A DNA stretch of 64,000 bases from a bacterium (GTDB lineage: Bacteria; Patescibacteria; Microgenomatia; Levybacterales; UBA12049), in contig JAJYDJ010000002.1 in assembly GCA_021777565.1 (NCBI GenBank), positions 62,001 to 126,000 on the forward strand. The letters run 5' to 3'. Each line of letters opens with the position of its first letter. Position 1 is the first letter of the stretch. Position numbers and translations under genes: made by a program. Shown here piece by piece: positions 52,647 to 62,185 of this stretch. The notes beneath the pieces were generated by a model. It was not told where the DNA came from, ran no database searches, and saw only the letters and a list, made by a program, of their open reading frames with translations.

Positions 52647-53686
52647 GGTAACAATCTCTCGATCACATCGAGGATTCCGAAGTTCCATCCAACTCGATGG
52701 GTCATACCTTTCCTGTTTTTGATTTCCTCACGATGTTTGGCATACCAGTCGTATGACTCAATGAGCAAGTCTTTATCAGATTTTTGTGCTTTCCAGCCAA
52801 GTAGCTTTTCGGCTTTTTCTGTTGAAACGTAAGAATCTACCGGTAAGGTTCTGTAGTGCCATTCTGCAATAGGAGAGAGGTTCAGTTTATCAAAGAGCGC
52901 CAATATAATCTGAGATGGCTTAACAGGGAGACCAAGTATTCTTGATTTTGATTTCGCAAATTTGATTGTGGCACCAAGGTCTTCATTCCATGTCCCAAAG
53001 TTCTTTGCACCAATATTAAATGTCTCTCCATGAACTTTTGCTGTCAGTGCTTTAAGGATTGCATCTGCAATGTCTCCAACCCAGAGAAGCTGGTATTTAT
53101 TATTCCCATCGCCTAAAATGACCACTGGTTTCCCTGTATAGATGGCGTCAAACCAGATTTGAAACACACCAAGTCTCTCCACTCCCAGAAATGTCTTTGG
53201 GCGAATGATATTACATTGCAGCCCTTCTTTTTCGTATGCACGACAAAGGTTCTCTCCTGCGATTTTAGATTCACCATAATACCCAATTGGATCAAGTGGA
53301 GCTTCTTCAGTTTCTGGCCATACTTTTGGTACGCCATAGACGGCAGTAGAAGAGATATAAACAAGGCGCTTTATCTTTTGTTTTTTTGCTGCAAGCAATA
53401 CTTTCTCAGTCCCATAAATGTTGGTGCTGAATATTTTTTCTTTGGTTCTTTGAATTGGGAGGGCTGCTGCCGCATGGACAACATAATCAATCCCTTTCAG
53501 TGCTTTTGTGATGCTTTCTTGATCTCTTACGTCTGCTTGGACGACAGTCACTTTGTCTTTGAGATCTTCTGCGGTGAGAGGGGCTATATCATACAACGTG
53601 ACATCATATCCTTGTTTGAGGGCCAGACGAGCAACGTGGCAGCCCAGGAAGCCGGTGCCGCCAGTAATCAGAAGTTTCTTCATCAT
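52643..53686 (-). CDS. NAD-dependent sugar epimerase/dehydratase (extended SDR)
   Basis: 347 residues. NAD-binding ITGGTGFLGCHVARLA, VHAAAALPIQRTKEK, and catalytic serine and Y-x3-K in YISSTAVYGV and YYGESKIAGE. The final third is the sugar-nucleotide-binding region. It probably changes a nucleotide sugar for surface glycans. It starts three bases after the GT39-like gene, with TACAAT close upstream. Confidence 0.9.
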   Translation of the reverse strand: MMKKLLITGGTGFLGCHVARLALKQGYDVTLYDIAPLTAEDLKDKVTVVQADVRDQESITKALKGIDYVVHAAAALPIQRTKEKIFSTNIYGTEKVLLAAKKQKIKRLVYISSTAVYGVPKVWPETEEAPLDPIGYYGESKIAGENLCRAYEKEGLQCNIIRPKTFLGVERLGVFQIWFDAIYTGKPVVILGDGNNKYQLLWVGDIADAILKALTAKVHGETFNIGAKNFGTWNEDLGATIKFAKSKSRILGLPVKPSQIILALFDKLNLSPIAEWHYRTLPVDSYVSTEKAEKLLGWKAQKSDKDLLIESYDWYAKHREEIKNRKGMTHRVGWNFGILDVIERLLP

Positions 53687-53688
53687 AC

Positions 53689-55242
53689 TTATTGTACTAT
53701 CTCTCCTATTTCGAATGCAATTGATTTATTGGGGTAGTAAACAGTATGTTCTAGTTTGAAGTGGTATTGTGGATGCTTGCTCAGATAATCTGGAGTAAGT
53801 GCAAAAAGCTGTTTTGTCCCCAGAATCTGTTTGTCCTCGACCTGTCCAATACTGCATTGAGGACACCCTTGTGGCGCATAGAATTTAAGAAAAATACTAG
53901 GTGCATTGAATTCAGGCTGGAGAACAAGGTCATGATACTCATGTTGATGAGCAACAAAATACGTCATGACGTCCCTTGCTCCATATTGCCAGCCCCAGAA
54001 ATCTGAAGAGTAGGCGTTATAGTGGGTAACATAGGCCTGTGTGTAGGTGAAAACTGAAAGAATAATAGCTATCCCGGTGAGAACAATAACTCCGTCTGAA
54101 AAGTATTGCCTGACTGCTTGAAGTCGTCTTATGAGGTGCACCATTCCCATTGCTGTGAGAATTTGCAAAGGAATAACCCCAATGATCGATCGTGTTGCTT
54201 GAGGGGTGTTATCCAAGGTAAACATGCTTCCCAGGGGATACAGGAGCAGCCAAAGCAGAAGAAAGATTCCTGACTTTGTTGGTTTCCTGATTATTTCGAT
54301 AACAGCCCAAAGGATAAATGGTAGTTGGATAAAAAATAGTTCTCCAAAGCCTTTTACTGAGTGCCTAGTGATAAATTGCCCTGGCATATCAATATCACCT
54401 TTGAGAAAGAGAAAGTCGGCTGAGAAATGCTGGAAATAACTTGATGCAATATGCTCAAGAGTCGTCCCTGTTGTTGGTGGATGGGCAAAGATACTTACTT
54501 GATTCCACCTTGCCAGCCCGGAATCGGAGAAGAAATTCTGAAAGAAAGGTAAGAGTATGTACCCAAGGAGAATTGCACCAAAAATAACATGTTTGTAATG
54601 TGTACGCAGAAAGGTTCGATACATAATAAGAAGCCCTATCCCAAGTGCTGGAATAAACAGTCTTGCAGGAAAGTAACTATAGAAAGCGAGTGCAAAACAG
54701 AGAATTGAAGGGAAAAGAAATCGTATGTTTCTTTGTGCGCGCAGGAATAGATAACTTGCGAGTGTGGTGAAAAAGACATATGGCATTAATCCTTCAAGTG
54801 CTACCCTACTAAAATGGATATCCCAGGGGGAGATAGCCAGTGAAAACATTGCTAGAAACGCTAGCATCTCTTTATTTTTGTCTGTGTGAAAAAGTTCTCT
54901 GGTTAATAAGAAAATGGCAATAAGCCCAAGCGTACCATAGAGGGCAGAAGGGAGCCTGGTGGCAAACTCGTTTAACCCGAAAACAGCAATGCTTGGGACC
55001 GTGCTGTATATTTCAATTGGGCCTTTATATTCACCAAAAGCCCTAAAGAAAACTGGGAAAACAGTACCAAACTCATCCTTCCCTTGGGTGAGGATGGTGT
55101 AGGCATTATATCCGATAGATGCTTCATCACAAAAAAACCCTGCTGGGATCGCGCCGAGTTTATAGAAACGAAGAGAAACTCCAATCAAGAGAATGCCTAA
55201 GAATATGAGGCTTGCTGCAAAGATTTGTATGTGCTTTTTCAT
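53689..55242 (-). CDS. GT39-like membrane glycosyltransferase 1
   Basis: 517 residues with about 11 TM segments. The first loop has the acidic CDEASIGYNAYTI motif where GT39/ArnT-type (PMT-fold) enzymes hold their catalytic aspartate, and the next loop contains PIEIYSTVPSIAVFGLNEFATRLPSAL. It moves a sugar from a polyprenyl phosphate to an acceptor outside the membrane. It follows GT39-like protein 2 by one base, forming a continuous operon. Confidence 0.88.
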   Translation of the reverse strand: MKKHIQIFAASLIFLGILLIGVSLRFYKLGAIPAGFFCDEASIGYNAYTILTQGKDEFGTVFPVFFRAFGEYKGPIEIYSTVPSIAVFGLNEFATRLPSALYGTLGLIAIFLLTRELFHTDKNKEMLAFLAMFSLAISPWDIHFSRVALEGLMPYVFFTTLASYLFLRAQRNIRFLFPSILCFALAFYSYFPARLFIPALGIGLLIMYRTFLRTHYKHVIFGAILLGYILLPFFQNFFSDSGLARWNQVSIFAHPPTTGTTLEHIASSYFQHFSADFLFLKGDIDMPGQFITRHSVKGFGELFFIQLPFILWAVIEIIRKPTKSGIFLLLWLLLYPLGSMFTLDNTPQATRSIIGVIPLQILTAMGMVHLIRRLQAVRQYFSDGVIVLTGIAIILSVFTYTQAYVTHYNAYSSDFWGWQYGARDVMTYFVAHQHEYHDLVLQPEFNAPSIFLKFYAPQGCPQCSIGQVEDKQILGTKQLFALTPDYLSKHPQYHFKLEHTVYYPNKSIAFEIGEIVQ

Positions 55243-55243
55243 A

Positions 55244-56947
55244 TTAGAATCTTTTAAAAATCATTACTTTCGGATGATCGTATACGGTAAATGATTCATC
55301 CGCACTTTGATCATAGATGGGAATATTGAGAACGGGAATAGTTGGGTATGAGCTGAACTCAGCAACTTCGTGAAACCCTAATTCACCTGAGAATAGTTTG
55401 TGATAGTACTCGGCGGTTGTTGGATAACAACGATACGCAGGGACATTGTCACATTTCGTAAGCTTTTGTAACGGCACATAAAGCCTGTTGGAGGCGAGAA
55501 TGATATAACTACTCTGTGCAACTTGTGCATTAATCTCTGTCCATTTCTGCGTACTTTCAGGATCATATAGTTTTAATGTTTGGGTTGTGTACATACTGTT
55601 ATCTCCCAGTGGGAGGCTGTCATCCCAGTGTTCAACCGCAATAGTAGTGCCATGAGGGATATTGGTATAGATCCATTGGGTGGCAGTTACTCGTGTATGT
55701 GGACGGGTGTATATAGCAAAAAAGGTAATGAGCCAGAGAAGCATACTTGAAAGAAATAGTATTGTTGTTGGGATTGAAATAATGAATTTTTCTTCGTGTA
55801 ATATTTTTGCAATATCTGTGAGAATATATCCAATAAGTAGTGCAAAGAATGGGTATAGTGGCGCCATATATCTGATCCACCCTACCGCAAATTTCCCTAC
55901 GACAAGAAAATAACTAATGATAAATACGGCAACGATCAGTTCTTGCGCCCAATGAAATTGTTTTTCTTTATGCCAGACTACACGGATGAAGGAGAGTAAT
56001 CCAAACATCAAAAGAATACCCATGACAGGTCCAAGTCCCCAGAGGAAGATTTGTTTAGCTTCATAGAAGTAGGGAATGATATGTACATATTGTAGTGTGT
56101 AGGGGAAAATGAAAGGATTATAAGTCATTGCCGATTGCTCCAGTGTTTGTGCCCAGAATGTTTTAAAATCTATAAGCGCGTAAGGTTCACATACAATAAA
56201 TGTAATTCCGGTAAAAAAGACCATAAGTAATCCATCGGTAAAAAGGGATTTTATGAACTTTTTAGCATAGGGAGACCAGGTCTCAATGCGATGGGGTCTT
56301 TTTATAAATACAAGAAGAAAATCTGCAGACAAGGTCATACTCATAGCTGCAACGAGTGCAATGGCACTTGTTTTTGTGGCTAATGCAGCTCCAAAAACAA
56401 TACCAATAAGTATCGCTCGTAGTGGGGTTGGTCTCTCATACCAGCGCAAAAGTAAGAAAATGGTGGCGGTCATCAGACACGTGAGTGGAATATCTACTGC
56501 ATAGAAATGACTTAATTGCACTGGCAACACACTAATACAGTAGGCAAAAGCGCCTAAAAGTCCGAGGGCACTATTTTTCAATTTTCTTCCGATGAGAAAA
56601 ATAAGAAAAATGGTTACCGTATCCGCAAGGGCAGAAAGGTATCTCCCCAGTATCGTAATGCCATCATACCCTTGAAGATATGTATTTTGGGTAAGCACAC
56701 TAATACCCTTTAATGCATAGATGGGCAAGCTCCCATAGGCAAAAAAATGAGGATTGAGAGGAGAGTCAGTTGAAAGAAAGTCAGCAACAGAGAGTGGTAG
56801 CGTGAGTGGCAGCGCATAAAGGACGATTGCCCGTTCATCAGGGTGAAGGTGATAGCCACCATCCCAGTTCACATTGTACGTGCGTAAGAAAAACCCTAAT
56901 GAGAGAATACAAAAAAGCAAAAAAGGTACGAGTTTTTTATGTTGCAT
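55244..56947 (-). CDS. GT39-like membrane glycosyltransferase 2
   Basis: 567 residues. First periplasmic loop: WDGGYHLHPDERAIVLYALP, with the acidic HPDER catalytic-type motif. Then LNPHFFAYGSLPIYALKG, shared almost word for word with glycosyltransferase 3. About 11 TM segments come before an extracytoplasmic tail of 130 residues. It is probably a paralogue of glycosyltransferase 3, with a different acceptor or sugar. Confidence 0.88.
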   Translation of the reverse strand: MQHKKLVPFLLFCILSLGFFLRTYNVNWDGGYHLHPDERAIVLYALPLTLPLSVADFLSTDSPLNPHFFAYGSLPIYALKGISVLTQNTYLQGYDGITILGRYLSALADTVTIFLIFLIGRKLKNSALGLLGAFAYCISVLPVQLSHFYAVDIPLTCLMTATIFLLLRWYERPTPLRAILIGIVFGAALATKTSAIALVAAMSMTLSADFLLVFIKRPHRIETWSPYAKKFIKSLFTDGLLMVFFTGITFIVCEPYALIDFKTFWAQTLEQSAMTYNPFIFPYTLQYVHIIPYFYEAKQIFLWGLGPVMGILLMFGLLSFIRVVWHKEKQFHWAQELIVAVFIISYFLVVGKFAVGWIRYMAPLYPFFALLIGYILTDIAKILHEEKFIISIPTTILFLSSMLLWLITFFAIYTRPHTRVTATQWIYTNIPHGTTIAVEHWDDSLPLGDNSMYTTQTLKLYDPESTQKWTEINAQVAQSSYIILASNRLYVPLQKLTKCDNVPAYRCYPTTAEYYHKLFSGELGFHEVAEFSSYPTIPVLNIPIYDQSADESFTVYDHPKVMIFKRF

Positions 56948-56952
56948 ACAAA

Positions 56953-58545
56953 TTATGTTCGTTTAAAAATAAAAACTACTGGTCTGTCAAACACGGTTGC
57001 CGTTTCTTCAAACCACAAAGGATCTCCCCAGTAGGTAAGCTTGCACAACAGGTCACAAGGAGTTTGATACACCAGGGTGAAAGCTCCGCTCGTTTCAAAT
57101 AAGCTTTGATAAAGAGGAGATGTAACTGGGAAAAGCTGAGGACTTGAAAGTCGTGCCTTCATGATGCGCTGGCTTGGAAGAATAAATACATCAGCGTTTT
57201 GAAATACACTTTTTACTTTTGCAGCTGCTGTCTGGTCTGTGTCAGCGCCATACATGTCAGGGAGTTGGATATGTGGGAAATACACATTAAAAGGGATAAT
57301 ACCTAGGTCATATGGCTCTCCCATGACGATGTTAGGATTTAAGAGATGTGTATTGGCCCATGCTGCGGCACTCACTCGTGTGTCTGGAGAGAAAAACACG
57401 GTTTTTGTATAAGCAACTGACCAAAGCATGCTCCCTGCAAGAAGAGAGAAGAGGCAGACACGCATGAGTATTTTGTGTGAAGTTGCTGACAGTGTCTGCA
57501 TACACCAGGCAATAAGAAGATACATAAATGGAAGTAGTGGCATCATATACCTGGTCCATTTCACAAAAAGAAACGCATTACTGAAAAATAAAAAGAAAAT
57601 AAAACTCACAAGAAGGAGGAGACGATAGTCTGCTTTTCTCGTGCGCAGTGACCAAAAGAGGACATAAAAGAGAGAGAAAATGCCAGCAGCATATCCAACT
57701 GGATTTAAAAGGAAGGGAAGCACATGCATGAGCTGGTAAATGCCAGGGGTGGTTTGAAGAAATCCTTGGGTGTAAAAAACAGGGAGTGTGCCTAACGCAA
57801 CAGAAGACTCATAGTGAATTGAGTCAAGAAATTCCTTCGTGTCCAGAAGAACAAAAGGATTGGTAAGCGCATAGATCCCTCCACTAATGAGCAAAGTAAG
57901 AAAAAAGTGTAAGAGATGTTCTTGTTTGGGGGATGTGAAATAGCGGACTAAAAAAAGAAGGAATGGGAAGAGTAAAAAGGGCAGATATGAAACTTTTGTC
58001 CCAACCAATAATCCAAGCAGTACGGCCATCCAAAAGGTATGTTGCGCTGAGTTCTTTTTGATGCACCCAGCAAAAAAATAAAAAAACCACACCATAAGAA
58101 AGCACTGCCACATCTCAAACGTGCCGAAGTGAGCAAACTGTATGGCGCCGATACTAAATGTCCAAAGGGTAGCAGCAATACGTGCTGCAGATATCCCCCA
58201 AAACTTCTTGCTTATAATATAAAGACTTATTAGTGTACCAATACTCAAGAGCGCTGAGATGGTTCTGAGCATAAAGAGTGCTTGGTCAAACGTAAGAGAT
58301 GTCTCACGGAACTTTGCAATGGCGAGACCCAGAAAAAAAGTTATATACATTGGCATTGACCCATAGGCAAAAAAATGAGGATTTAATTGGGTCGGGAAAT
58401 TAAGCTGAGTGATACTATAAATGATATTCCTCTCGTCTGGATGAAAGAAAAAAGGTGCCCCCCATAATAAATTTACAAATGAAAGAAATGCGCAGACAAT
58501 AACTAAGAGTATTATTATTTTAGAGGGCATGCTCACATGGATCAT
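56953..58545 (-). CDS. GT39-like membrane glycosyltransferase 3
   Basis: 530 residues from ATG 58545; ATG 58530 is an alternative. The first loop FFFHPDERNIIYSITQLNFP and LNPHFFAYGSMPMYITFFLG match glycosyltransferase 2. About 11 TM segments precede a C-terminal extracytoplasmic region. A TACAAT lies 10 bases upstream, so the GT39-epimerase group may be transcribed from here independently of the FAD gene upstream. Confidence 0.88.
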   Translation of the reverse strand: MIHVSMPSKIIILLVIVCAFLSFVNLLWGAPFFFHPDERNIIYSITQLNFPTQLNPHFFAYGSMPMYITFFLGLAIAKFRETSLTFDQALFMLRTISALLSIGTLISLYIISKKFWGISAARIAATLWTFSIGAIQFAHFGTFEMWQCFLMVWFFYFFAGCIKKNSAQHTFWMAVLLGLLVGTKVSYLPFLLFPFLLFLVRYFTSPKQEHLLHFFLTLLISGGIYALTNPFVLLDTKEFLDSIHYESSVALGTLPVFYTQGFLQTTPGIYQLMHVLPFLLNPVGYAAGIFSLFYVLFWSLRTRKADYRLLLLVSFIFFLFFSNAFLFVKWTRYMMPLLPFMYLLIAWCMQTLSATSHKILMRVCLFSLLAGSMLWSVAYTKTVFFSPDTRVSAAAWANTHLLNPNIVMGEPYDLGIIPFNVYFPHIQLPDMYGADTDQTAAAKVKSVFQNADVFILPSQRIMKARLSSPQLFPVTSPLYQSLFETSGAFTLVYQTPCDLLCKLTYWGDPLWFEETATVFDRPVVFIFKRT

Positions 58546-58557
58546 ATTATCTTCTAT

Positions 58558-58563
58558 TGTACA
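58558..58563 (-). promoter_or_regulatory. -10 box of GT39 operon
   Basis: TACAAT on the minus strand between the FAD gene and glycosyltransferase 3, about 10-12 bases before ATG 58545. Modest support. Confidence 0.4.
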
Positions 58564-58591
58564 ATGTTACGCACAACAATTGAACAAAGAG

Positions 58592-59854
58592 TTATGAAGC
58601 ACTTACCAACCCAGCGACCTTCTCCCCTAACTCAACAGCATAGTTAGTCCCACGATCCCATGGATATACTTGTTGCATGTTTGCAAGATAGACATGGTTG
58701 ATTGGGGTTGGCAGTGGAGGAATTTGTTCTGAGTAGTGAACAGGGATGATAGGTTGTGCGAAAGGTACGGCATATGTTTTTACGTCTATAACATTCTTCT
58801 CATACCCTGGATGAATTTTTTGGAGATATGGATCAAACTCTTTCATAAGCGCTTTCTCGGAGAGCGAGAAGTAAGGATGATCTTTGGCAAGATAATTGCC
58901 AAGATAGACAATCGTTTCATTATTGTAGTGGCTCTTCCCCATAAAGTGGGTATGTTCAACAATTGCAAGAAGTGGGGCCTTACTGTCACATACATTAAGC
59001 CAATAGATGTTATCAGGTAGAAAATCTTTCTTCATGCGCACAATTGCGACCAGTGCTCCCAAGGACTCAAGATTTTGCAGTTTTTTAACATATTGTGATG
59101 GCAGTTGTGGTGCCATTTTGGCAAAGACACCAGAAGGGAGTGTCACAATAACACGATCAAAAACTCCTTCTTTACCAACGGTTACTTTCCCGGCTTTCTC
59201 GGTAATGGAATCAACTGTCGTGTTGTACACAATCGTTCCTCCCTTTTGTTTAATCGTGTCAGCGAGTTTCTCGGCAAACGCTAAAAATCCGCCTTCAGGA
59301 TAGGCAAGTGAGGTGGTCCTTTTTGTTACACGTGCCCAAAACCAAGCAAGAGAGATTTTGGGGACAAAAGAACGAAACTTACCTATCAGAAGTGGTTCCC
59401 AAATCATTTTATATGCTCTTTCTCCCATGGTCATTGAAAGATATGATGCTGCTGTCACACTCTCTAGTGGTTTCCAAAATGGATTGTATCGAAGAAGGGC
59501 AAGAGAAATACCCATGCGCAGCCTGTCAAGGAGAGGGAGTTTGTTAAATGTGAGAAGCGTTAACGGGGAGTCGAGTTGCTGCATAGTGCCATTGATATAT
59601 GAGGATGTATTTGGCCTTTTGATAAGAACTGGTGCACCAATCTCGTGTGCCAAATTGATAACGGCAGCATCGTTGGTGAACCAGTGGTGATAAAAGTACT
59701 CTAACGTCCAATCCCATTCTTTCTCTTTATATCCAAGCGCAAGGCCACCAGGAGCACTGTCACGCTCAAAGATGGTAACATTGTGTCCTTCTTGCAAGAG
59801 CTTATATGCAGCGCTTAGTCCTGTGAATCCTGCTCCGATAATGGCGATTTTCAT
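58592..59854 (-). CDS. NAD(P)/FAD-dependent oxidoreductase (protoporphyrinogen oxidase/UGM-like)
   Basis: 420 residues. The N-terminal dinucleotide fold is IAIIGAGFTGLSAAYKL with the acid 20 residues on (TIFERDSAPGGLA). The C-terminal PIIPVHYSEQIPPLPTPINH and VYLANMQQVYPWDRGTNYAVELGEKVA segment closes the FAD site. Proteins of this group include amine-oxidase-like, PPOX-like and UDP-galactopyranose-mutase-like enzymes found in glycan loci. The neighbours suggest a role on nucleotide or lipid-linked sugars. Confidence 0.85.
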   Translation of the reverse strand: MKIAIIGAGFTGLSAAYKLLQEGHNVTIFERDSAPGGLALGYKEKEWDWTLEYFYHHWFTNDAAVINLAHEIGAPVLIKRPNTSSYINGTMQQLDSPLTLLTFNKLPLLDRLRMGISLALLRYNPFWKPLESVTAASYLSMTMGERAYKMIWEPLLIGKFRSFVPKISLAWFWARVTKRTTSLAYPEGGFLAFAEKLADTIKQKGGTIVYNTTVDSITEKAGKVTVGKEGVFDRVIVTLPSGVFAKMAPQLPSQYVKKLQNLESLGALVAIVRMKKDFLPDNIYWLNVCDSKAPLLAIVEHTHFMGKSHYNNETIVYLGNYLAKDHPYFSLSEKALMKEFDPYLQKIHPGYEKNVIDVKTYAVPFAQPIIPVHYSEQIPPLPTPINHVYLANMQQVYPWDRGTNYAVELGEKVAGLVSAS

Positions 59855-59859
59855 ACTCC

Positions 59860-61230
59860 TTATAATACTGAAAACATGAAGAGTAAGCTACCAGTAATTA
59901 CGACACCTACGCCAATAAGCCCAACCATGAATGTGTTTTCTGGCCCCGTGCTTGGAAGTCCTGTCGGCTTGAGTGTTGGACTGGTACTGCGAGTTGGGCT
60001 AAGAACAATAGTTGGGGAGGTCGATGCGGCAGGTGTCGTCGTTATCGCTGCTGTTGGTACAGGCGTATCGGTTGGGGTAAGTGATGGAGCCAGGGTTGCA
60101 GACGGCGTTGCTGTTTGGTTTACCTGTGTCCCTGCGGCATACACGGTAAAGTGATTGGTGATGGCACGAATAATCCCCGAGGCATCTTTCGTAGTTATGG
60201 TAATTGTGTGGTCCCCAGGGGTAAGTTGTTGATTTGGTCGATAGCTCCAGTTTCCAAGAGCATCTGCTGAGACGGATGCAGAAATTGCTTGATCAGAGTG
60301 AATCTCAATTTGCACTGATGAGTTTGGGAGAGCAGTCCCTTTAAAGACTGGTTGTTGATCTGTATAGGTTGCATTCTCCTTAGGAGAGGTGATTTGCACG
60401 GTTATATTTGTATCGATATTGGTGACAAATTGTGGGAACTTCGCTGCAAACGCACTTGCGGCACTTGATGCAACTGGCTCAACACTCGTTGTGAAATCAT
60501 AGTTATTCCCAAGAGTTATTTGTGGGACAACGGCATTGCTAAAGTTGGTGAGTACTTGAGAAGTGCTTGTTGGTCCATAAAATTGAAGTTGTATAGCGGA
60601 ATTTGATGCTAACGGTACATATTGCGTTAAGTCGCTGGAACGCAAGGTGTTCGTTGGGATTGCATAGGTTCCGGTAGTCTTGACGAGTGTTGAAAGGATT
60701 TGCCCATTTGGGCTAGACATCAGGACGTAACTATCTGTTGGTTTTGTCCCATCTGGCAGAATGAGAGTCCCTGATACTGCTGCTTGAGTGAGTGGTTGAT
60801 CAGAAATGGTTGGCCCTGTCGTCGCAGTAAATGGTGAATTCTGGTTGAGGAAGGTATTCTCGCCAGAGGTGATGGAGAAGGTATAGTGTGTTAATGGTCT
60901 GAGTCCACGTGCTGTGATACTGTGTAGCTGGTAGGAGAGCGGCTTACCTGTGGCCTGATCGCGATCATCCAGTACGACGTGGGTTGCGCCTGTTTCATCT
61001 ACCAAAGAAATTGTACCTATGACTGATGCTTCAGTGCGGTAGACAACCGTAAAGCTCTCGTCGGTAACGTTGGTAACTTGAAAATCATGTGGCTGGTTGC
61101 TTGGCGCAGCTCCCGAGAAAAGCTTAACTCCTGTTTGGACCAAGAATGTTGTCCCTGCAAGGCCACCAATGATCAACAGAAGTCCCAAGAATCCTGGTAT
61201 TTTTTTCTCCCACGTGCTTATTGTGCTCAT
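59860..61230 (-). CDS. Secreted surface protein with FnIII/Ig-like domains and LPSTG-type anchor
   Basis: 456 residues. A TM or uncleaved signal lies at about 13-33. An FnIII-like domain is at about 45-135 (FQVTNVTDESFTVVYRTEA), then a middle beta domain. A Big/Ig-like repeat at about 270-370 contains KGTALPNSSVQIEIHSDQA and ITITTKDASG. The tail is Pro/Thr/Ser-rich, ending in LPSTGPEN and a final TM segment without the usual basic end. The LPSTG resembles a sortase motif, but no sortase is in the window. It is coupled to the pilN/pilO group. Confidence 0.82.
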   Translation of the reverse strand: MSTISTWEKKIPGFLGLLLIIGGLAGTTFLVQTGVKLFSGAAPSNQPHDFQVTNVTDESFTVVYRTEASVIGTISLVDETGATHVVLDDRDQATGKPLSYQLHSITARGLRPLTHYTFSITSGENTFLNQNSPFTATTGPTISDQPLTQAAVSGTLILPDGTKPTDSYVLMSSPNGQILSTLVKTTGTYAIPTNTLRSSDLTQYVPLASNSAIQLQFYGPTSTSQVLTNFSNAVVPQITLGNNYDFTTSVEPVASSAASAFAAKFPQFVTNIDTNITVQITSPKENATYTDQQPVFKGTALPNSSVQIEIHSDQAISASVSADALGNWSYRPNQQLTPGDHTITITTKDASGIIRAITNHFTVYAAGTQVNQTATPSATLAPSLTPTDTPVPTAAITTTPAASTSPTIVLSPTRSTSPTLKPTGLPSTGPENTFMVGLIGVGVVITGSLLFMFSVL

Positions 61231-61574
61231 TATTTTGTCCCTCCTGGCGTTGGTGTTGCGGATGAAGTTGACAGTGGTGTTGGCGTAGCAGAAACACTTG
61301 CAATAAAAACAAGTACGGGGGTTGGGGTTGGCACTGCTGTGGGTGCCGCGGCAGTAGTTGGCGCTACGAGTATTTGTATTGGTGTTACTGCGAGCCTGCT
61401 AGAAAGCGTATTCATGGTTTTGGTATCAAAAGTTCCGTTGATTGGGATAACTTGTTCATTGACTGTTTCACTAATAGTTGATGTAGTAAGGCGTTGCATA
61501 ATACTGAAAATAATCCATGCTATAACTAGTATAACGGTCGCTGCAAGGACAAAGATAAGATCATTTCGTTTCAT
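61230..61574 (-). CDS. Small membrane-anchored Thr/Pro-rich protein
   Basis: 114 residues. One N-terminal TM (about 5-25, LIFVLAATVILVIAWIIFSI) and then an extracytoplasmic part. The latter half is a low-complexity A/T/P/V-rich tail (TPTPVLVFIASVSATPTP-like), probably extended and perhaps glycosylated by the nearby GT39-like enzymes. The start and stop codons overlap the neighbours by 1-4 bases. The position after pilO is where pilP or other pilus accessory genes often sit, but no PilP domain is recognised. Confidence 0.65.
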   Translation of the reverse strand: MKRNDLIFVLAATVILVIAWIIFSIMQRLTTSTISETVNEQVIPINGTFDTKTMNTLSSRLAVTPIQILVAPTTAAAPTAVPTPTPVLVFIASVSATPTPLSTSSATPTPGGTK

Positions 61575-62185
61575 AAACTTTTTTGTGCGTACGCTCTTCC
61601 TTTTATTGTAGCGCGAAAATTCCCTTTTGGTTGTGAGGAGAAAGAAAGGCTATCGATAGTGATCACTCGAGAGAGGTTAGTCATGTCTTTCATAAAAAGA
61701 ATAGTACTTGGATAGGTCCCTTCCACGTTCATGCTAAATACAAATGAGAGTGGCTTATCATTCTGAGATTGAGAGAATTCAACTGGGAAGATTTGTAGAT
61801 ACGTGAGAGAGATATTATCTCTTTTTGCCAGCCCTTGTAATAGTCCGGCAACACCTAACGTATCAGGGGAGTCAGGGATTGCCTGAAGAGCGAGAGGGAG
61901 ACTAGTTTGGATAGTTGGATAGGCTTTTTGGAGGGAAAAAATGGATGCGATCTTGGTATCAAGTTGCTGGCTCACTGTTTGCTCATCACTTAATTGTTTT
62001 TGCAGTTCAGCAATAGTAGATAGGGTTGGGTTAATTGCAAAAAGTCCGAAGCCAGCACATGCCACGAGGGTAAAGGCGAGTGTAGTAAATTTACCGACTC
62101 TTTCTTCACCAAATTTTGGAATAATTCTCCCAACCAGCGCACCGGCTGGGATCCTATTAAATACAGATGACGTATTTGTGCTCAT
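61571..62185 (-). CDS. pilO: PilO-like type IV pilus inner-membrane protein
   Basis: 204 residues. One TM segment (about 33-52, FTTLAFTLVACAGFGLFAIN), a coiled coil (STIAELQKQLSDEQTVSQQL), and a beta-alpha domain ending in a ferredoxin-like fold (FSMNVEGTYPSTILFMKDM) as in PilO. It pairs with the upstream PilN-like protein in the inner-membrane alignment complex. It overlaps pilN and the small protein by four bases each. Confidence 0.85.
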   Translation of the reverse strand: MSTNTSSVFNRIPAGALVGRIIPKFGEERVGKFTTLAFTLVACAGFGLFAINPTLSTIAELQKQLSDEQTVSQQLDTKIASIFSLQKAYPTIQTSLPLALQAIPDSPDTLGVAGLLQGLAKRDNISLTYLQIFPVEFSQSQNDKPLSFVFSMNVEGTYPSTILFMKDMTNLSRVITIDSLSFSSQPKGNFRATIKGRAYAQKSL

